In this document: positions 33,838-45,461 of the stretch, piece after piece
Numbering within the stretch: position 1 is the stretch's first letter
How the letters are laid out: each line of letters starts with the position of its first letter
NCBI RefSeq assembly: GCF_933775445.1
Contig: NC_065878.1
Location: 518,001-582,000 of the forward strand
Source: Argentina anserina
Lineage: Eukaryota > Streptophyta > Magnoliopsida > Rosales > Rosaceae
DNA length: 64,000 bases
Direction: 5' to 3'
Notes under the pieces: model-generated
What the model saw: only the letters and a program-made list of their open reading frames with translations
Databases searched by the model: none
Told to the model about the DNA's origin: nothing
Translations under genes and position numbers: made by a program

Positions 33838-34640
33838 AGGGAATAATAAATACTTTATTGCCTTCATAGATGATAGCACGAAATATTGCTATGTGTATTT
33901 GCTAAAAAGCAAAAGTGAGGCTATAGAGAAATTCATTATCTATAAAATGAGGTTGAGAACCAACTCAACAAGAAAATTAAGACACTAAAAAGTGACCGAG
34001 GGGGTGAGTATGAATCGCCATTTGCTGAGATTTGTGCTCAGAATGAGATTATACATCAGATGACTGCTCCATACTCACCACAATCTAATGGTGTAGCAGA
34101 ACAAAAAAAAATCGTACTTTAAAGGATATGATGAATGCTATGCTACTCAGTTCTGGGATGCCACCCAACATGTGGGGAAGCACGATTTTCACGGTAAATT
34201 ACCTTTTAAATAAGGTGCTTAAAAAGAAAGAAGAGAAAACTCCATATGAGTTACGGAAAGAGAGAAAGTCATCCTACAAATACTTAAGAGTATGTGGATG
34301 TTTGGCAAAAGTGAAAATTCACAAACCTAAAAAGGTGAAGAATGGGCCTAAAACGCATCTTTATTGGTTATGCACATAACAGTTCAGCTTATCGATTCCT
34401 AGTCCACGGTTCCAATATTCCTGAAATCCATAAAAATACAATAATGGAATCGAGAAATGCATCTTTCTTTAAAAATGTATCTCCACGGAAGTCTAGAGAT
34501 GAATCTAATTCTTCGAAATGGGCACGTGAAAACAACCAAGCTGAAACTGATGATGCTCAGGATCAAAAATATGAGTCGGAGTCGGAATCCGAATCTGAGT
34601 CTGAGGCTGAGGTTGAACCTAGACGAAGTAAAAGGGAAAG
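33838..34640 (+). pseudogene. copia integrase remnant
   Basis: IAFIDDSTKYCYVYLLKSKS contains the first catalytic Asp, SDRGGEYESPF the second, and SPQSNGVAEQKK the Glu. The frame shifts near 33945 and 34100. 34128-34379 reads MLLSSGMPPNMWGSTIFTVN and TPYELRKERKSSYKYLRVCG, typical of the copia integrase C-terminal side. 34342-34640 is the linker with an (SE)n repeat from GAGTCGGA triplets at 34575-34610. Confidence 0.88.
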
Positions 34641-36231
34641 GACCACAAAATCCTATGGACCTGACTTCTTATCATATATGGTTGAAGGTGATCCCCGTAC
34701 CTTCAAAGAGGCAGTAAGCTCTACTGATCGTCCTTTGTGGAAAGAAGCAATCAAAAGTGAGATCGACCCCATCATCCAAAGTCACACTTGGGAATTAGTG
34801 GATTTGCCACCTGGTTGTAAACCTTTGACTTCCAAGTAGATTTTCAAAAAAAAAAAAAAGCTGATGGATCAATAGATAAATACAAGGCTAGACTTATTAT
34901 TAAAGGCTATAGGTAAAAAGTGGGTTTGGATTATTTTGACACTTATTCTCCTGTGACGAGAATAACCTCCATACGGATGGTACTTGCAATTGTAGCGTTG
35001 TGCAAACTTGAAGTACACCTAATGGATGTAAAGACAGCATTCCTAAATGGAGATGTAGAAGAAGAAATCTACATGGAACAACCGGAAGGTTTCTCTATTG
35101 CTTCTCAAAGTAGGAAGGTGTGCAAACTAGTTAAGTCATTATATGGCTTAAAACAAGCACCAAAACAATGGCATGAGAAATTTGATAATGTCATGATCAC
35201 CAGTGGGTTCAGAATAAATGAAGGTAATAAATGTGTATATTTCAAAGATACTGAAAATGGATATGTCATACTATGTCTGTATGTGGATGATATGCTTATC
35301 GTTGGGAGCAACGATAAGATGATCAAGTCCACTAAAGACATGTTGAATTCCAAGTTTGATATGAAAGACTTAGGACTTGCTGATGTCATTTTAGGGATTA
35401 AAATGACGAGAACTTCAGAAGGGCTTGTATTGAATCAGACACACTATGTGGACAATATTCTTGGGAAATTTGACAAGGAAGGTTATGGAATTGTCAGAAC
35501 TCATGTAGATATGAATATACATTTGTCCAAAAATAAAGGTGAAAGTGTTTCTCAATTAGAGTACTCGAGAATAATTGGGAGTCTAATGTACTTAACAAGT
35601 TGTACAAGACCAGATCTAGCTTATGCGGTTCATAAGCTAAGTGGGTACACGAGTAATACTGGAGCTATGCATTGGCAATCGATTGGAAGAGTACTCAAAT
35701 ACTTAAGGTATACTCGTACCTATGAGTTGCACTACACATCATACCCAACTGTTATAGAAGGGTTCACTTATGCGAACTGGATATCTGACATGAAAGACTC
35801 AAAGTCTACTAGCGGATATGTATACGCTAGGGGGTGCAACCGTGTCCTGGAAGTCCTCAAAACAAATGGTTATAACTAGATCCATAATGGAGTTTGAGTT
35901 TGTAGCACTAGACAAATGTGGGGATGAAGCATAATGGTTACGCCAGTTTATAGAGGACATTCCTAGATGGACAAAACTTGTGCCTGCGATTGGTATACAT
36001 TGTGATAGTCAATCTGCAATTAGCAGGGCATAGAGCAAGATGTATAATGGTAAGTCTAGACACATTCGTCGAAAACATAATATCATTAGACAACTACTCT
36101 CAACTGGAGTTATCTCTATAGACTATGTAAAGTCTAAGGATAATATTGTTGATCCTTTAACCAAAGGGTTAACCAGAGAGTTAGTTGAAAAATCATCGAA
36201 GGGAATGGGACTAAAGCCCGGTAGAAATTAA
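34641..36231 (+). pseudogene. copia reverse transcriptase and RNase H remnant
   Basis: RT begins near KEAVSSTDRPLWKEAIKSEI and WELVDLPPGCKPLTSK; an in-frame TAG at 34837 and an A14 run break the frame. 34920-35879 (319 aa) contains [36 protein letters not shown], the catalytic [12 protein letters not shown] (YVDD) and [20 protein letters not shown]. RNase H follows with [20 protein letters not shown], then after a break SKDNIVDPLTKGL at 36130-36180. Confidence 0.92.
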
Positions 36232-36809
36232 AAATCACTACAGTGGATACTCAACCTAGCTGACTGGAGATCCCAAGATCTAGGTTCAAAAGGGAAAACC
36301 AAATTGTGGTGATTAGTTCGGATCACTGTAGAGAGTTCCTCAAGTCCATTCCTATGATGAAAAACAATGATACCCGTAAGGAATAAGTTAAGTTAAAACG
36401 TTTAATGATTTATTTGCGTCGGGAAACCGAGCAGAGTAATGCGGGTTACTCTTAATTAAGAGATCACCTATGCAATAGAGAAGTGGGGCCGCTTCTAGAG
36501 GAGTTAATGAGGGCATAACTCTTATCAAACTACTTGCAGAACCAAGCGTGTGTTTCATGGCCAAAATGGTCACAAAAATGAGAACTGAAATGTACCAGGG
36601 AGACTCATGTGTGAAGTATGTCATCATTTACACAAATGACGAATAGTTCACAGACCTCACGTCTACTATTTAGTTAATAAAGTAAGCATACTTTCATAAG
36701 GGAATGTTCAAAGGGTCAAACCTACCTATCCTATGCAGGTTTCAACCGTAGAAATCTATCACTAAATTCTATCGAGTCTTTGGAGGCCAATTTCATTCAT
36801 GTGGAGAAT

Positions 36810-37717
36810 TGTTGGAAAAATGGTTAAATAAACCATTTAAAACCAAATTTTAATTGATTAATTAAATTAAGTTAAACTTATAATTAATCAAATTTGAACA
36901 TAGATTTAAGTCCTCCATAATGAGGGCTACAAGATCATATATTTGTTTATGTAATTTGGTTAGTGGGTGAATAAGAAATTGTCACTCAAAGATAATTATT
37001 TAAAATGTGGGAAAATGTTTGTCCCACATTGGAAAAGAGAATGTTCAAAAGACTTTATATGGAATCCATTGTTTATGGAATGTAAAGTGTGTAAGCCCCC
37101 TTATACCATCTCGTGCACGCACAGGGGGTGCAAATCTCAGGTCACAAGGGAAACTCGCGTATGCCCCTGCGACCTGCGGACACGAATGCAACATCGAATT
37201 GAGGGTCGAAACGCATATTGTTTTTGCATTTCCGAAAATTCTTTTTGGATGTTTCAACTTCTCTTGATTATTCAAATTCTTCTTTTTGTAACAACTGTAT
37301 ATTGCATATTGCGAATCCTCACTATATAAATAGCCACCATCATTTCATTGTAAAATCATTCCAAACACAATCAGCTCTCTCTCTCTCTCAAAGTGTTCTT
37401 AGGTTTTCACTGGTGATAGAAATAGGCACTTTCGAGTTCGTTGAGAGTTCTAGTTAGTAGTGCAACTTCCTAAAATTGTATTATTATTTTATCCTGAGAG
37501 ACAAGCGCCAAGCATCCTTGCACTGGTAGAGGAGGCGTAAACGTCTTAAGGACAATGTGGTATCACACACGTCTCGACTAGTTCTTCAATCTTCGGTATT
37601 TTAGTTGAATTCATATTGAATTTCTTTCGTGTTCTTCATCATTAGATTTTAATGTTATAATTATTTATAATTCAGTTTATTAAATTATATATGCAATATA
37701 TCATTGTTTTTCTAACA
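36810..37717 (+). repeat. 3' LTR of the copia element, 908 bp
   Basis: Preceded by a purine stretch GTGGAGAAT, starts TGTTGGAAAAATGG and ends TTTTTCTAACA, giving TGTT..AACA termini. Contains a TATA-like CACTATATAAATAG at about 37318-37331. ORFs at 36967-37457 lie in this LTR and are not genes. Confidence 0.85.
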
Positions 37718-38164
37718 AGCTAGACGTCGTCTCGTTGAGCAAGTGAAACTGATCACTAGTGTCGGTAGTGGTGGAGCTGCCGCTGGAGCTACCATTTCGG
37801 GCGACCTAAGCCTACCTCATCAGGAGGGCTTGTTAGCTATCTTTGATATCAAGAAACGCAAAGTAGGACGACCCCAAGGATTCAAGAACAAAACCCAAAG
37901 CCTACGCTAAGTAGCAGCCAAATTGGTATTTAGCATACCAAAAAGAGGAAATTTGATTCGAGGAAGCTCAAGTCAAGTGAGGAGGAGCTGGTGGGTTATG
38001 GTGTGACTTCTTCTGGAGGCACCTTTGCAACTTGGTTTTCGAGTTTCTTTCATTAATAAGTTAGCCGTACTAATATAACATCGTCACTTGTTACTTCTAT
38101 GACTTGATTCTTAGATATTCAGCATAGATTTAGCTAAGTTTTTTGTTGTACTCTATGTTTACTC

Positions 38165-38652
38165 TAAGGTACTATTACGAGTGCTAAATTTGGGGGACTT
38201 AACTTCTCGTAGACTTGTATTCCGGTGTGTCAGCTAAGTGAGACCTGCACACAACACTGTCAAAGTCAAAGGGTCAGCGGTGCGCCGACCTTTGACCATC
38301 CGAAGTTTAAGTCAGAATACGAAACAGAATTTAAGTTCGAAATTTAAGGACTTGGGAATACGTTACCTTTTTCTGATGGTCTACGTGGACCTTTTATAGG
38401 CACATTGGAAGAAGTGCTGGGTTCTTCCTTCAATGTGGGAATGTGAACCAACACAATATATATTTATTGCTTAGGCGTGCCACCTTGGGCGGTGTCAATG
38501 ACGAGGTTCAGATCAGAAATACTACTACCTTGCTAGCTGTTATGACTCCCGGCGTTGCCAGATTACCGGTCACCGGTCCGGCAACCAGAATCAAAGGAGA
38601 TTTCGCTGGGAATTACCTCGTTCATGGGGAGGTGTTAACATGTACGTCTAGG
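38165..38652 (+). repeat. LTR fragment or solo LTR, plus orientation
   Basis: Homologous in inverted orientation to 43588-44075 (about 70% by eye): shared blocks CAGCGGTGCGCC, TCAATGTGGGAAT and GGTGTTAACATGTAC occur in the same order, and each has a TATA-like CCTTTTATAGGC / GCCTATTTATAG. Likely LTRs of one retroelement family inserted twice. No TSD or internal region identified. Confidence 0.5.
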
Positions 38653-39784
38653 TTTTAGTTGTTTTGCACATTTCAATTTTTCTGTAATCTGTGAGGGCTA
38701 GATGTTTTTATGTTGTTTCTTCTTTTTCTATTCATTAATATAGACATTACGTCGTGATTCAAAAATATTAAAAAGATGGAAGATAATTGATGCTATGAGG
38801 TTTCTTAGCAATATAAGGTAGATGTGGTCGCTCCACCCAACCTCTACTCTCAACTCTGGTCGAAGAAACTTCCGAGCAATAATCAATCATTTACATATGT
38901 CCTGCTCTTTAATTAATTGGTTAAATAGAACTGGTTGTTCAGCTGTTCTTATTCATATGATCTCAACTACTCAACTACTAATTATGTATCGGATTAGAAA
39001 ACTACTATGTTGTAATATATTAGTTGTTACATTCTTAGCTTATTTATTATGTGCACGCACTCTGGGTATTAGAAAAGAAACAATTATGATTTTCTCCACT
39101 GTTTGTGCTTTAAGATTTGTGTTAATTCATTTTGGATTAATTTCAGTTTACTATCTCGAATTTTAGGTCCTTGTGTGCCTCTTTTCTTTTATTTCAATCA
39201 TGCCCTTAAAGTTAAAAAAAAACTTCACAACCGGATAATAAAATTTTAAATTTGAGCCTACACGACACTGGGGTCGAAAAGGACACCCTCCAAGGAGAAG
39301 AGATGGTACCAGAGTGGACGAAAATCCAAGAGAAAAGGCGTTGTACTCCTAACCCTAGCAGAGAGGCATAGCGTTCCACACCTTGGCAGTTTAAATCACT
39401 AATTAATTAATTGCTTCCCTTTAACTGGTGAATTCCAACACAACTTGTTCGTGGATATTCAAATACAATTGAAAGCTTAAAAAAATAAAAATAATAATAA
39501 AAAAGGCGGAGTGTAACTAGATTTATTCCCATTACATAAATATAACTCTCCTTATCTACCATAACAAAGTTTGGGGACTAGAGGCTTGACTCAGTCAACT
39601 GTATACCCATCCACCTGTCACGATACTTTCTAATCCAATAGTTAGATACTAAGATTCACTGATTAGTTTCTTTAATATGTTTTTCTTTTACATAAAAATT
39701 TAAGTTTTTCATTCTCGTAAATCATTTGCGCAAATGTATTTAGAACTTAGCAAGGTTCGATTACTTCTCATCCTTAGAGAGCAT
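38653..39784. other. intergenic DNA between LTR fragment and hAT element
   Basis: AT-rich. The 114-codon ORF at 38822-39166 has hydrophobic stretches but no homology I recognise, starts in no plausible promoter context, and is probably chance. Confidence 0.4.
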
Positions 39785-39792
39785 ATGTGACC
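39785..39792. repeat. hAT target-site duplication, left
   Basis: ATGTGACC, repeated exactly at 43466-43473. Confidence 0.88.
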
Positions 39793-40694
39793 CAAGGCCG
39801 GCCTTGCACACGGGCAAAGTGTGCGACCGCTCACTTTAAGTCTTTAATAAAAAAGAGTGGGGCACCACATCTATTTATTTTTTATTCGTTATACCTATTA
39901 ATTATATATTTAATTAATTAAAAAAAATCAGATCCTTAAATTTGTCTGCAGACGCCGGACTCTCGTCTTTTCCCCTTCTTCTTGGTTTTTGATGAGTTTA
40001 TCGATTCCATTCACTCCAATCTGCAATTAAATTCTACCGTTTCTTATTCTTTCGATCGAAAACGTCTTCTACTCTTCCCAATCCCTAAAACCAATAAAAT
40101 TTTATGTACACATTTGAGGCTTCAATGTTTTATTCCTCTCCCAATCTCTCATTCTCATCCATCACCCAAATTACCCAATCTTTCTACTTTCTTTCTTTTT
40201 GTCCTTTGACGGTGATTCGAGAGATATTTCGGCTTTCAAGTTTCAATCAGTGTGGGCTGAGAGCCTGAGAGCCTGAGACACAATTCAAATAAGTATTGAA
40301 TGTTTGTCACTTTGTCAGTTTTGATATCGGAATCATCTTTTGAAATTGATCATTTGATTACTCATTACTGCTTTGTGGATTATAATCAAATAATAGTTCA
40401 ATCTGAATATCTAATATGCAATTGTATCTTCCATTGTGATATTCGTTGAAAATTTGGGTATCAATTGCTAATCTATTACTACTTTTTCCAATTATTAATA
40501 CAGGTGTAATTGAAACTTGGAGTTGCAATTCAGTCTTGATCCGATAGAAAGAAAAAAGAAGAGAAAAAAAACTGATTCCAGGTTCCATCGTTCTGTGCTT
40601 ATTTTCAATAAGTCAATTATTCATGATTCGATGTTTTGCAAGTTAGTAGCTTGTGTGCTTGCCTGCTTGGTTGAGTTTATTTTATGAATCAGTA

Positions 40695-43328
40695 ATGTTT
40701 CCTCGAAAACAAAAGTCAGGTGCTCAAAAAAGAAAAAGATTGAAAAGTATAGTAGCACTTGATCGATCCCAACATGGAGCTATGGATAATTTTGTTTTTA
40801 AAAAGAACAAAAATGCAGTTGATAATCGTGATGAGGAATTAGTTAATGAACAGAATGACCCTGTCGTAAATCATAATGAAGTTAATGAAGAACTTGTAGA
40901 AGATCAGAATGAACAGAATGACCATGTCGTAAATCATAATGAAGTTAATGAAGAAGTTGTAGAAGATCAGAATGAAGTAACTGATGAACTTGTTGATTTA
41001 GGTGAAAATGAAAGTGACCAAATGGAAAATAATGAAAATCCTTGCCATGGTGAAATTAGAGCCAATTGTTCTGAATTTTCAAAACCACCGACTGATTTGA
41101 ATATATTTGATCCTAGGGTTTGGGATAGTCTAAATTAAAAAATGAAAGACTTGTTTGTGGAAAAATGACCCATTAGAAAAGTTGTTATGAACTTTCCTAA
41201 GGATGGTTTAGGTCGGCATTTTTCCTCAGAGCATTATGTTCAAAAATAAGGAAATGGTGATTCTTTCGATAGAAAATGGTTAATCTACTCAAAAGAGCTT
41301 GATAAAGTTTTTTGTTTTTGCTGTAAGTTATTCAAAGTTACTCATTCAAGAAGTCAGTTAGCAAGTGAAGGAATAAAAGATTGGAAACACCTTAGTCAAA
41401 TATTGAGTAAACATGAAAGCAGTTCTGAACACCTCATAAACTTGAAAACATGGGCTGAGTTGCGAATGAGATTGAAAAAGAGTCAAACGATTGATAAAGA
41501 GTTACAAGAGTTGATTAAAAAAGATACTGAGCATTGGAGAGAAGTTATGGTCAGAATAATTGCTGTTGTCAAATGTCTTGCAAAACATAACTTGGCCTTT
41601 CGTGGAACAAATGAAAAAATTTATGAAGATTCGAATGGAAATTTTTTAGGCATGCTTGAAATGATTACTGAATTTGATCCTATAATGAAACAACATTTTC
41701 GCCTCATTCAAGATAAAGAAATTCATTACCATTATCTGAGCCATAAAATTCAAAATGAGTTGATTGGTATGTTGGCCTCAAATTTCAAGAGTGCAATCAT
41801 TAACAAAATCAAAGACGCAAGATATTTTTCAGTAATCCTTGATTGCACTCCAGACGCAAGCCACAAGGAACAAATGACCTTAATCATAAGATGTGTAGAT
41901 GTGCTAAGTCCTGCAATAAAAATAAAAGAGTTCTTTTTAGAGTTTCTCAATGTGGAAGATACATCTGGTTTAGGACTTTTTAATGAACTACAAGCAGCTT
42001 TAAAATCTCTTGATTTGGATATTGATTGTGTGCGAGGACAAGACTACGATAATGGATCTAACATGAAAGGGAAACACCAAGGTGTGAAGAAAAGATTGCT
42101 TGATATAAATCCTAGAGCCTTTTATATGCCATGTGGTTGTCATTGTCTTAATCTACTTTTGTGTGATATGGCAAACTCTTGTCACAAGGCAAAAACTTTC
42201 TTTGGAACATGTCAAACAATTTACACTGTGTTCTCTAATTCTACAAAGCGATGGAGTGTTTTGCTTGATTATGTTGATGACTTGACTTTGAAATCCTTGT
42301 CAACTACACAGTGGAAAAGTCATATAGAGAGTGTCAAAGCTATCAAAACTCAAGTTGCCCAAATAAAAGAAGCCTTAACAAAATTATCTGAAATAAGTGA
42401 TGATGGTAAAGTGTGTAGGGATGCTGGTTCTTTGGTAAATGGTGAGTTTTCAAGTTTTGATTTTGTTCTAAGTTTGGTCATTTGGCATGACATTTTGTAC
42501 AAGATCAACTTGGTGAGTAAAAAGTTACAATCAAAAGATATGCTTCTTGATGTTGCTGTAAAGAATCTGGAGGGACGTGTTTCTTATTTTGAAAAGTATA
42601 GGGAAGATGGGTTAAACTCAGCCATGAGTGAAGCTAAAGAAATATCACTACTGATGGGAATAGAGCCCGTCTTTCCTATAAAACGTCATGTTTGCAGAAA
42701 AAAACATTTTGATGAAATTCCAAACACTGAAAGGGAACAACAATCTGCTCTAGAGTCCTTTAGAACTGATTACTTTCTTGTTTTATTGGATATGGCTCTT
42801 TCTCAATTAAAAAGCAGGTTTGAGCAAATGAAAACATTTGAATCTATTTTTGGTTTTCTGTTTGCATCAAAGTTGGCTTATTTGGATGATCATGAATTGA
42901 GAAGTTGTTGTTTGAATCTTGAAAATGCTTTGAGAAATGGTGAGGCTTCTGACATTGATGCGAAATATTTGCTTATGGAGTTACAAATTTTGCAGGAGAT
43001 GATGCCAAGTAAGGCCTATGAAACAGATAAGCCTTGGTCACCCATTGAAATTATGGAGTTTGCAAAGAGAGCGGATATGTTTCCGACTGTTATGATTGCT
43101 TACAAGGTTTTATTTACTATACCGGTGACTGTAGCTTCCGCGGAACGAAGTTTCTCAAAACTGAAATTATTGAAGTCATATCTAAGGGCTACTATGAGTC
43201 AAGAGAGGTTGAATGGGTTAGCAATTTTAACCATTGAAGGAAATATGCTAGCAAATGTTGACTATGAGAAGATAATTGATGATTTTGCTTCAAAAAATGC
43301 AAGAAGACATCATTTTAGATTATTTTAA
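40695..43328 (+). pseudogene. hAT transposase (TTF-type zinc finger, hAT C-terminal dimerisation)
   Basis: One reading frame throughout, starting at ATG 40695 (MFPRKQKSGAQKRKRL, basic). An acidic region with a 21-residue tandem repeat (QNDxVVNHNEVNEE, 40851-40976) follows. Stops at 41136 (TAA), 41166 (TGA) and 41247 (TAA) interrupt the frame before the TTF-type zinc finger (VFCFCCKLF.. with H downstream, near 41310-41420). From 41403 a 641-residue frame is open to the end: DUF4371-like region ([55 protein letters not shown]) and the dimerisation region ([31 protein letters not shown]). The catalytic Asp in LDCTPD and DNGSN is kept. Confidence 0.92.
40851..40976 (+). repeat. 63 bp in-frame tandem duplication in the transposase
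   Basis: 40851-40913 and 40914-40976 differ at only two positions. Encodes a 21-residue acidic unit twice. Confidence 0.9.
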
Positions 43329-43465
43329 TAAAATCGGCGTGAGGATGAGCCGCCCATTGGGTTCCAAACCCCTAAAAGTTTGAGTGTTCTGTACAAATTG
43401 TTTATAATATGGGGGCACAAAATTTATACCCGCCCTGGGCACCACAAAGCTCATATCCGGCCCTG

Positions 43466-43473
43466 ATGTGACC
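43466..43473. repeat. hAT target-site duplication, right
   Basis: ATGTGACC, identical to 39785-39792. Confidence 0.88.
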
Positions 43474-43587
43474 TCAATTGTAGTGTTGATAGACAATAGA
43501 CGACCTTACACAGTAATCACATATGATGAGCTAATTATCATAGTCACAGAGGAATTGTATGAAATTACTTCGAGAATAGTTGTCAAT

Positions 43588-44075
43588 TTGTACATGTTAA
43601 CACCACCCCCTGAATGGGGTGATCTCCGGTTTAATCTCCTCCTATACCAGCCGACGGACCGGTGGCCGGAGACCTAGAAGGCCCAGTAGACAGGCAAGTC
43701 GATCTGGTAGCTTCTCTGCCTGTTCGGGTATCACCATTAACGCCACCCATAGTGGCTCGCCTAAATGATAGACGATATGTGCTAGCGCATATTCCCACAT
43801 TGAATGAAGAGCCATGCACATTTCCCAATACATCTATAAATAGGCTGCCTAAACCACCTAAAATGGGTAATCTATTCCAAAGTCTTTAACTCTCGAACTT
43901 ATTCCGTACCAGATTCTAACTTAAGCTTCAGAGAGTTAAAGGCTGGCGCACCGCTGGTCCTTTGACTCTAACTTGTGTTGTGTACAAGTCCCACTGAGCT
44001 GACACATTGGAAAACAAGACTATAAGAAGTTAGATTCCCCGGATTTAACTCCCGTAACAGTACAAATCTCATCGG
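43588..44075 (-). repeat. LTR fragment or solo LTR, minus orientation
   Basis: Inverted relative of 38165-38652; in minus orientation it ends GGTGGTGTTAACATGTAC at 43588. TATA-like GCCTATTTATAG in minus orientation at about 43838-43849. Short ORFs on both strands here are not genes. Confidence 0.5.
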
Positions 44076-44698
44076 TAGTCTCACATTCAGCTTAAGTACT
44101 CAACCTCTCCTTGATACTTTCTTATGATGAGATATGTTATTTATTATTTATTAATTTGGCTTACACTATTAACATTATATACAGAGCGTTTCCCATTTTA
44201 TCTTTTGCTTTTTTATAATCGACCCTATTTTTTTACTTATATACTTGGCTGCCATCGGGTGAGATATATCTTTTCTCACAATGTTTTTCTCTATCTATTT
44301 TGGTCCAATTCTAAATAGGGATGGAATTCGGTCCATTCAGTTTGATTTTGAACCCAAATCAGGAACTGAACTAAATTTGAATCTCGGTTCTGTTCGGTCT
44401 ATGGTTTTCCAAAATGGGAAACTAAAAACTGAACCGACCGGCTAGATTCGGTTTGGTTTTTTTTTCTTTTGAAAAAAAAAACTAAACTAAAATTGACATA
44501 TTGAATGCTTATGGTTTTTTTCCTTTTTTTTAACCTCTTTGAAAAAATTGTAAATATGAATATATAGCCTTCCAACAATACAACCAAAGAAATGTTAAAT
44601 TTAATTTTAGAGGCAACATACCACTCCCAATCCATTATTTACATGAAGTATTGAAAATTTATATGTGCATATATGTATATATAATCATATTTTTATAT
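44076..44698. other. intergenic DNA, possible worn hAT-like MITE end
   Basis: TAGGGATGGAATTCGGTCCATT at about 44317 and repeated CGGTTC/GGTTCGGT motifs to ~44460 resemble one end of 'TAGGGGTGGxA' MITEs, but no matching right end or TSD was found. Confidence 0.3.
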
Positions 44699-45100
44699 AC
44701 AATCCCCTTCCAGATCAGAGCCCCGCTTTGAAATTAAAGTACAGAGTTCCTTATTTTACTAATTTTTCAGTCATTTTCTCACATCTCCACCATTCAGTAG
44801 TTAGGTATGTATATGCAGATTATTCATACAAAATTTCACCAAATTTGGTGATCGTGAAAGTATCAAAACACTAGTAAATCTATGAACTAATCGAATATGT
44901 CCAACTAGAACCGTTATTGTAAATCACAATTGTGAAAACTCAAACAGTCACCAAATTGAATTAAATTTTATATGGATGATCTATATATATATACCTAACT
45001 ACTAAATGGTGGAGATGTGAAAAAGTGACCGAAAAATGAGTCAAACAAGGAACTCCGCACTTTAATTTCAAAGCGGGGTTCCGCTCTAGAAGAGAACTGT
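44699..45100. mobile_element. long-TIR MITE next to (TA)n, copy A, about 402 bp
   Basis: Terminal inverted repeats of more than 100 bases: left ACAATCCCCTTCCAGATC..CCCCGCTTTGAAATTAAAG pairs with right CTTTAATTTCAAAGCGGGG..GAACTGT; further in, ATCTCCACCATT and GTTAGGTAT are paired too. The left side is TA-rich and the right side adjoins a (TA)n tract (45105-45133). Same length and order of motifs as the copy at 54042-54441. Confidence 0.8.
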
Positions 45101-45137
<37 letters not shown>

Positions 45138-45251
45138 GTTGAGGTAGATTTAGTAATTGGCACCTGCTTATATACATATATACTAGCCACTCACACATGC
45201 TTTGCATGTGCAAAGTATTTGTTTTTAGAAAATTAAAGAAAAAGAATATAG

Positions 45252-45461
45252 TGGTTTAGGAGAACTATTATTCTACCTTTATGTGTATCTTAGCCTATTT
45301 AGGTTTCCAGTTGATTATGTTTTATGTAATAGATATGAATCTTTGATTTATCAGGATACTCTGTATGTAATGCATATATATATGCCCCATTATCAATCAA
45401 TAAATAGTTCGGTTATGTTCTTTTATGTTGTTATTATTCTCGTTTTGTTTCTCCTCAAACA
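45252..45461 (+). repeat. 5' LTR of the old copia element
   Basis: 210 bp, aligns to 52914-53130 with shared TTATTCTACC, TCTTAGCCTATTTAGG, ATCAGGATACTC, ATTATCAATCAATAAA and TTTCTCCTCAAACA. Ends CTCAAACA at 45461, followed by the primer-binding site. Confidence 0.88.

Larger units (their letters stand above)
32841..37717 (+). mobile_element. Ty1/copia retrotransposon, degenerate
   Basis: Plus-strand copia order: shortened 5' LTR (32841-33061), leader, gag (33169 to about 33830), integrase (33838-34390), RT (about 34640-35560), RNase H (to 36231), 3' LTR (36810-37717, TGTTGG...CTAACA). Protease and the end of gag are missing. Because the 5' LTR has lost its first ~100 bases, no TSD can be checked. 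The element interrupts the remnant at 31.4-32.8 kb. Confidence 0.92.
39793..43465 (+). mobile_element. hAT transposon, complete ends, 3673 bp
   Basis: Left end CAAGGCCGGCCTTG and right end TCATATCCGGCCCTG form short imperfect terminal inverted repeats (CARGGCCGG). Exact 8 bp TSD ATGTGACC on both sides. The interior holds a leader region to ~40690 with possible introns and one transposase gene (40695-43328) of the zf-TTF / hAT-dimerisation type. Full-length structure, but the transposase has three nonsense codons. Confidence 0.93.

Noticed and set aside
36967..37457. ORFs in three frames
   Set aside because: All lie inside the copia 3' LTR.
38822..39166. 114-codon ORF with hydrophobic stretches
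   Set aside because: No homology recognised, Ile/Leu content follows AT-rich composition, and it is surrounded by transposon remnants.
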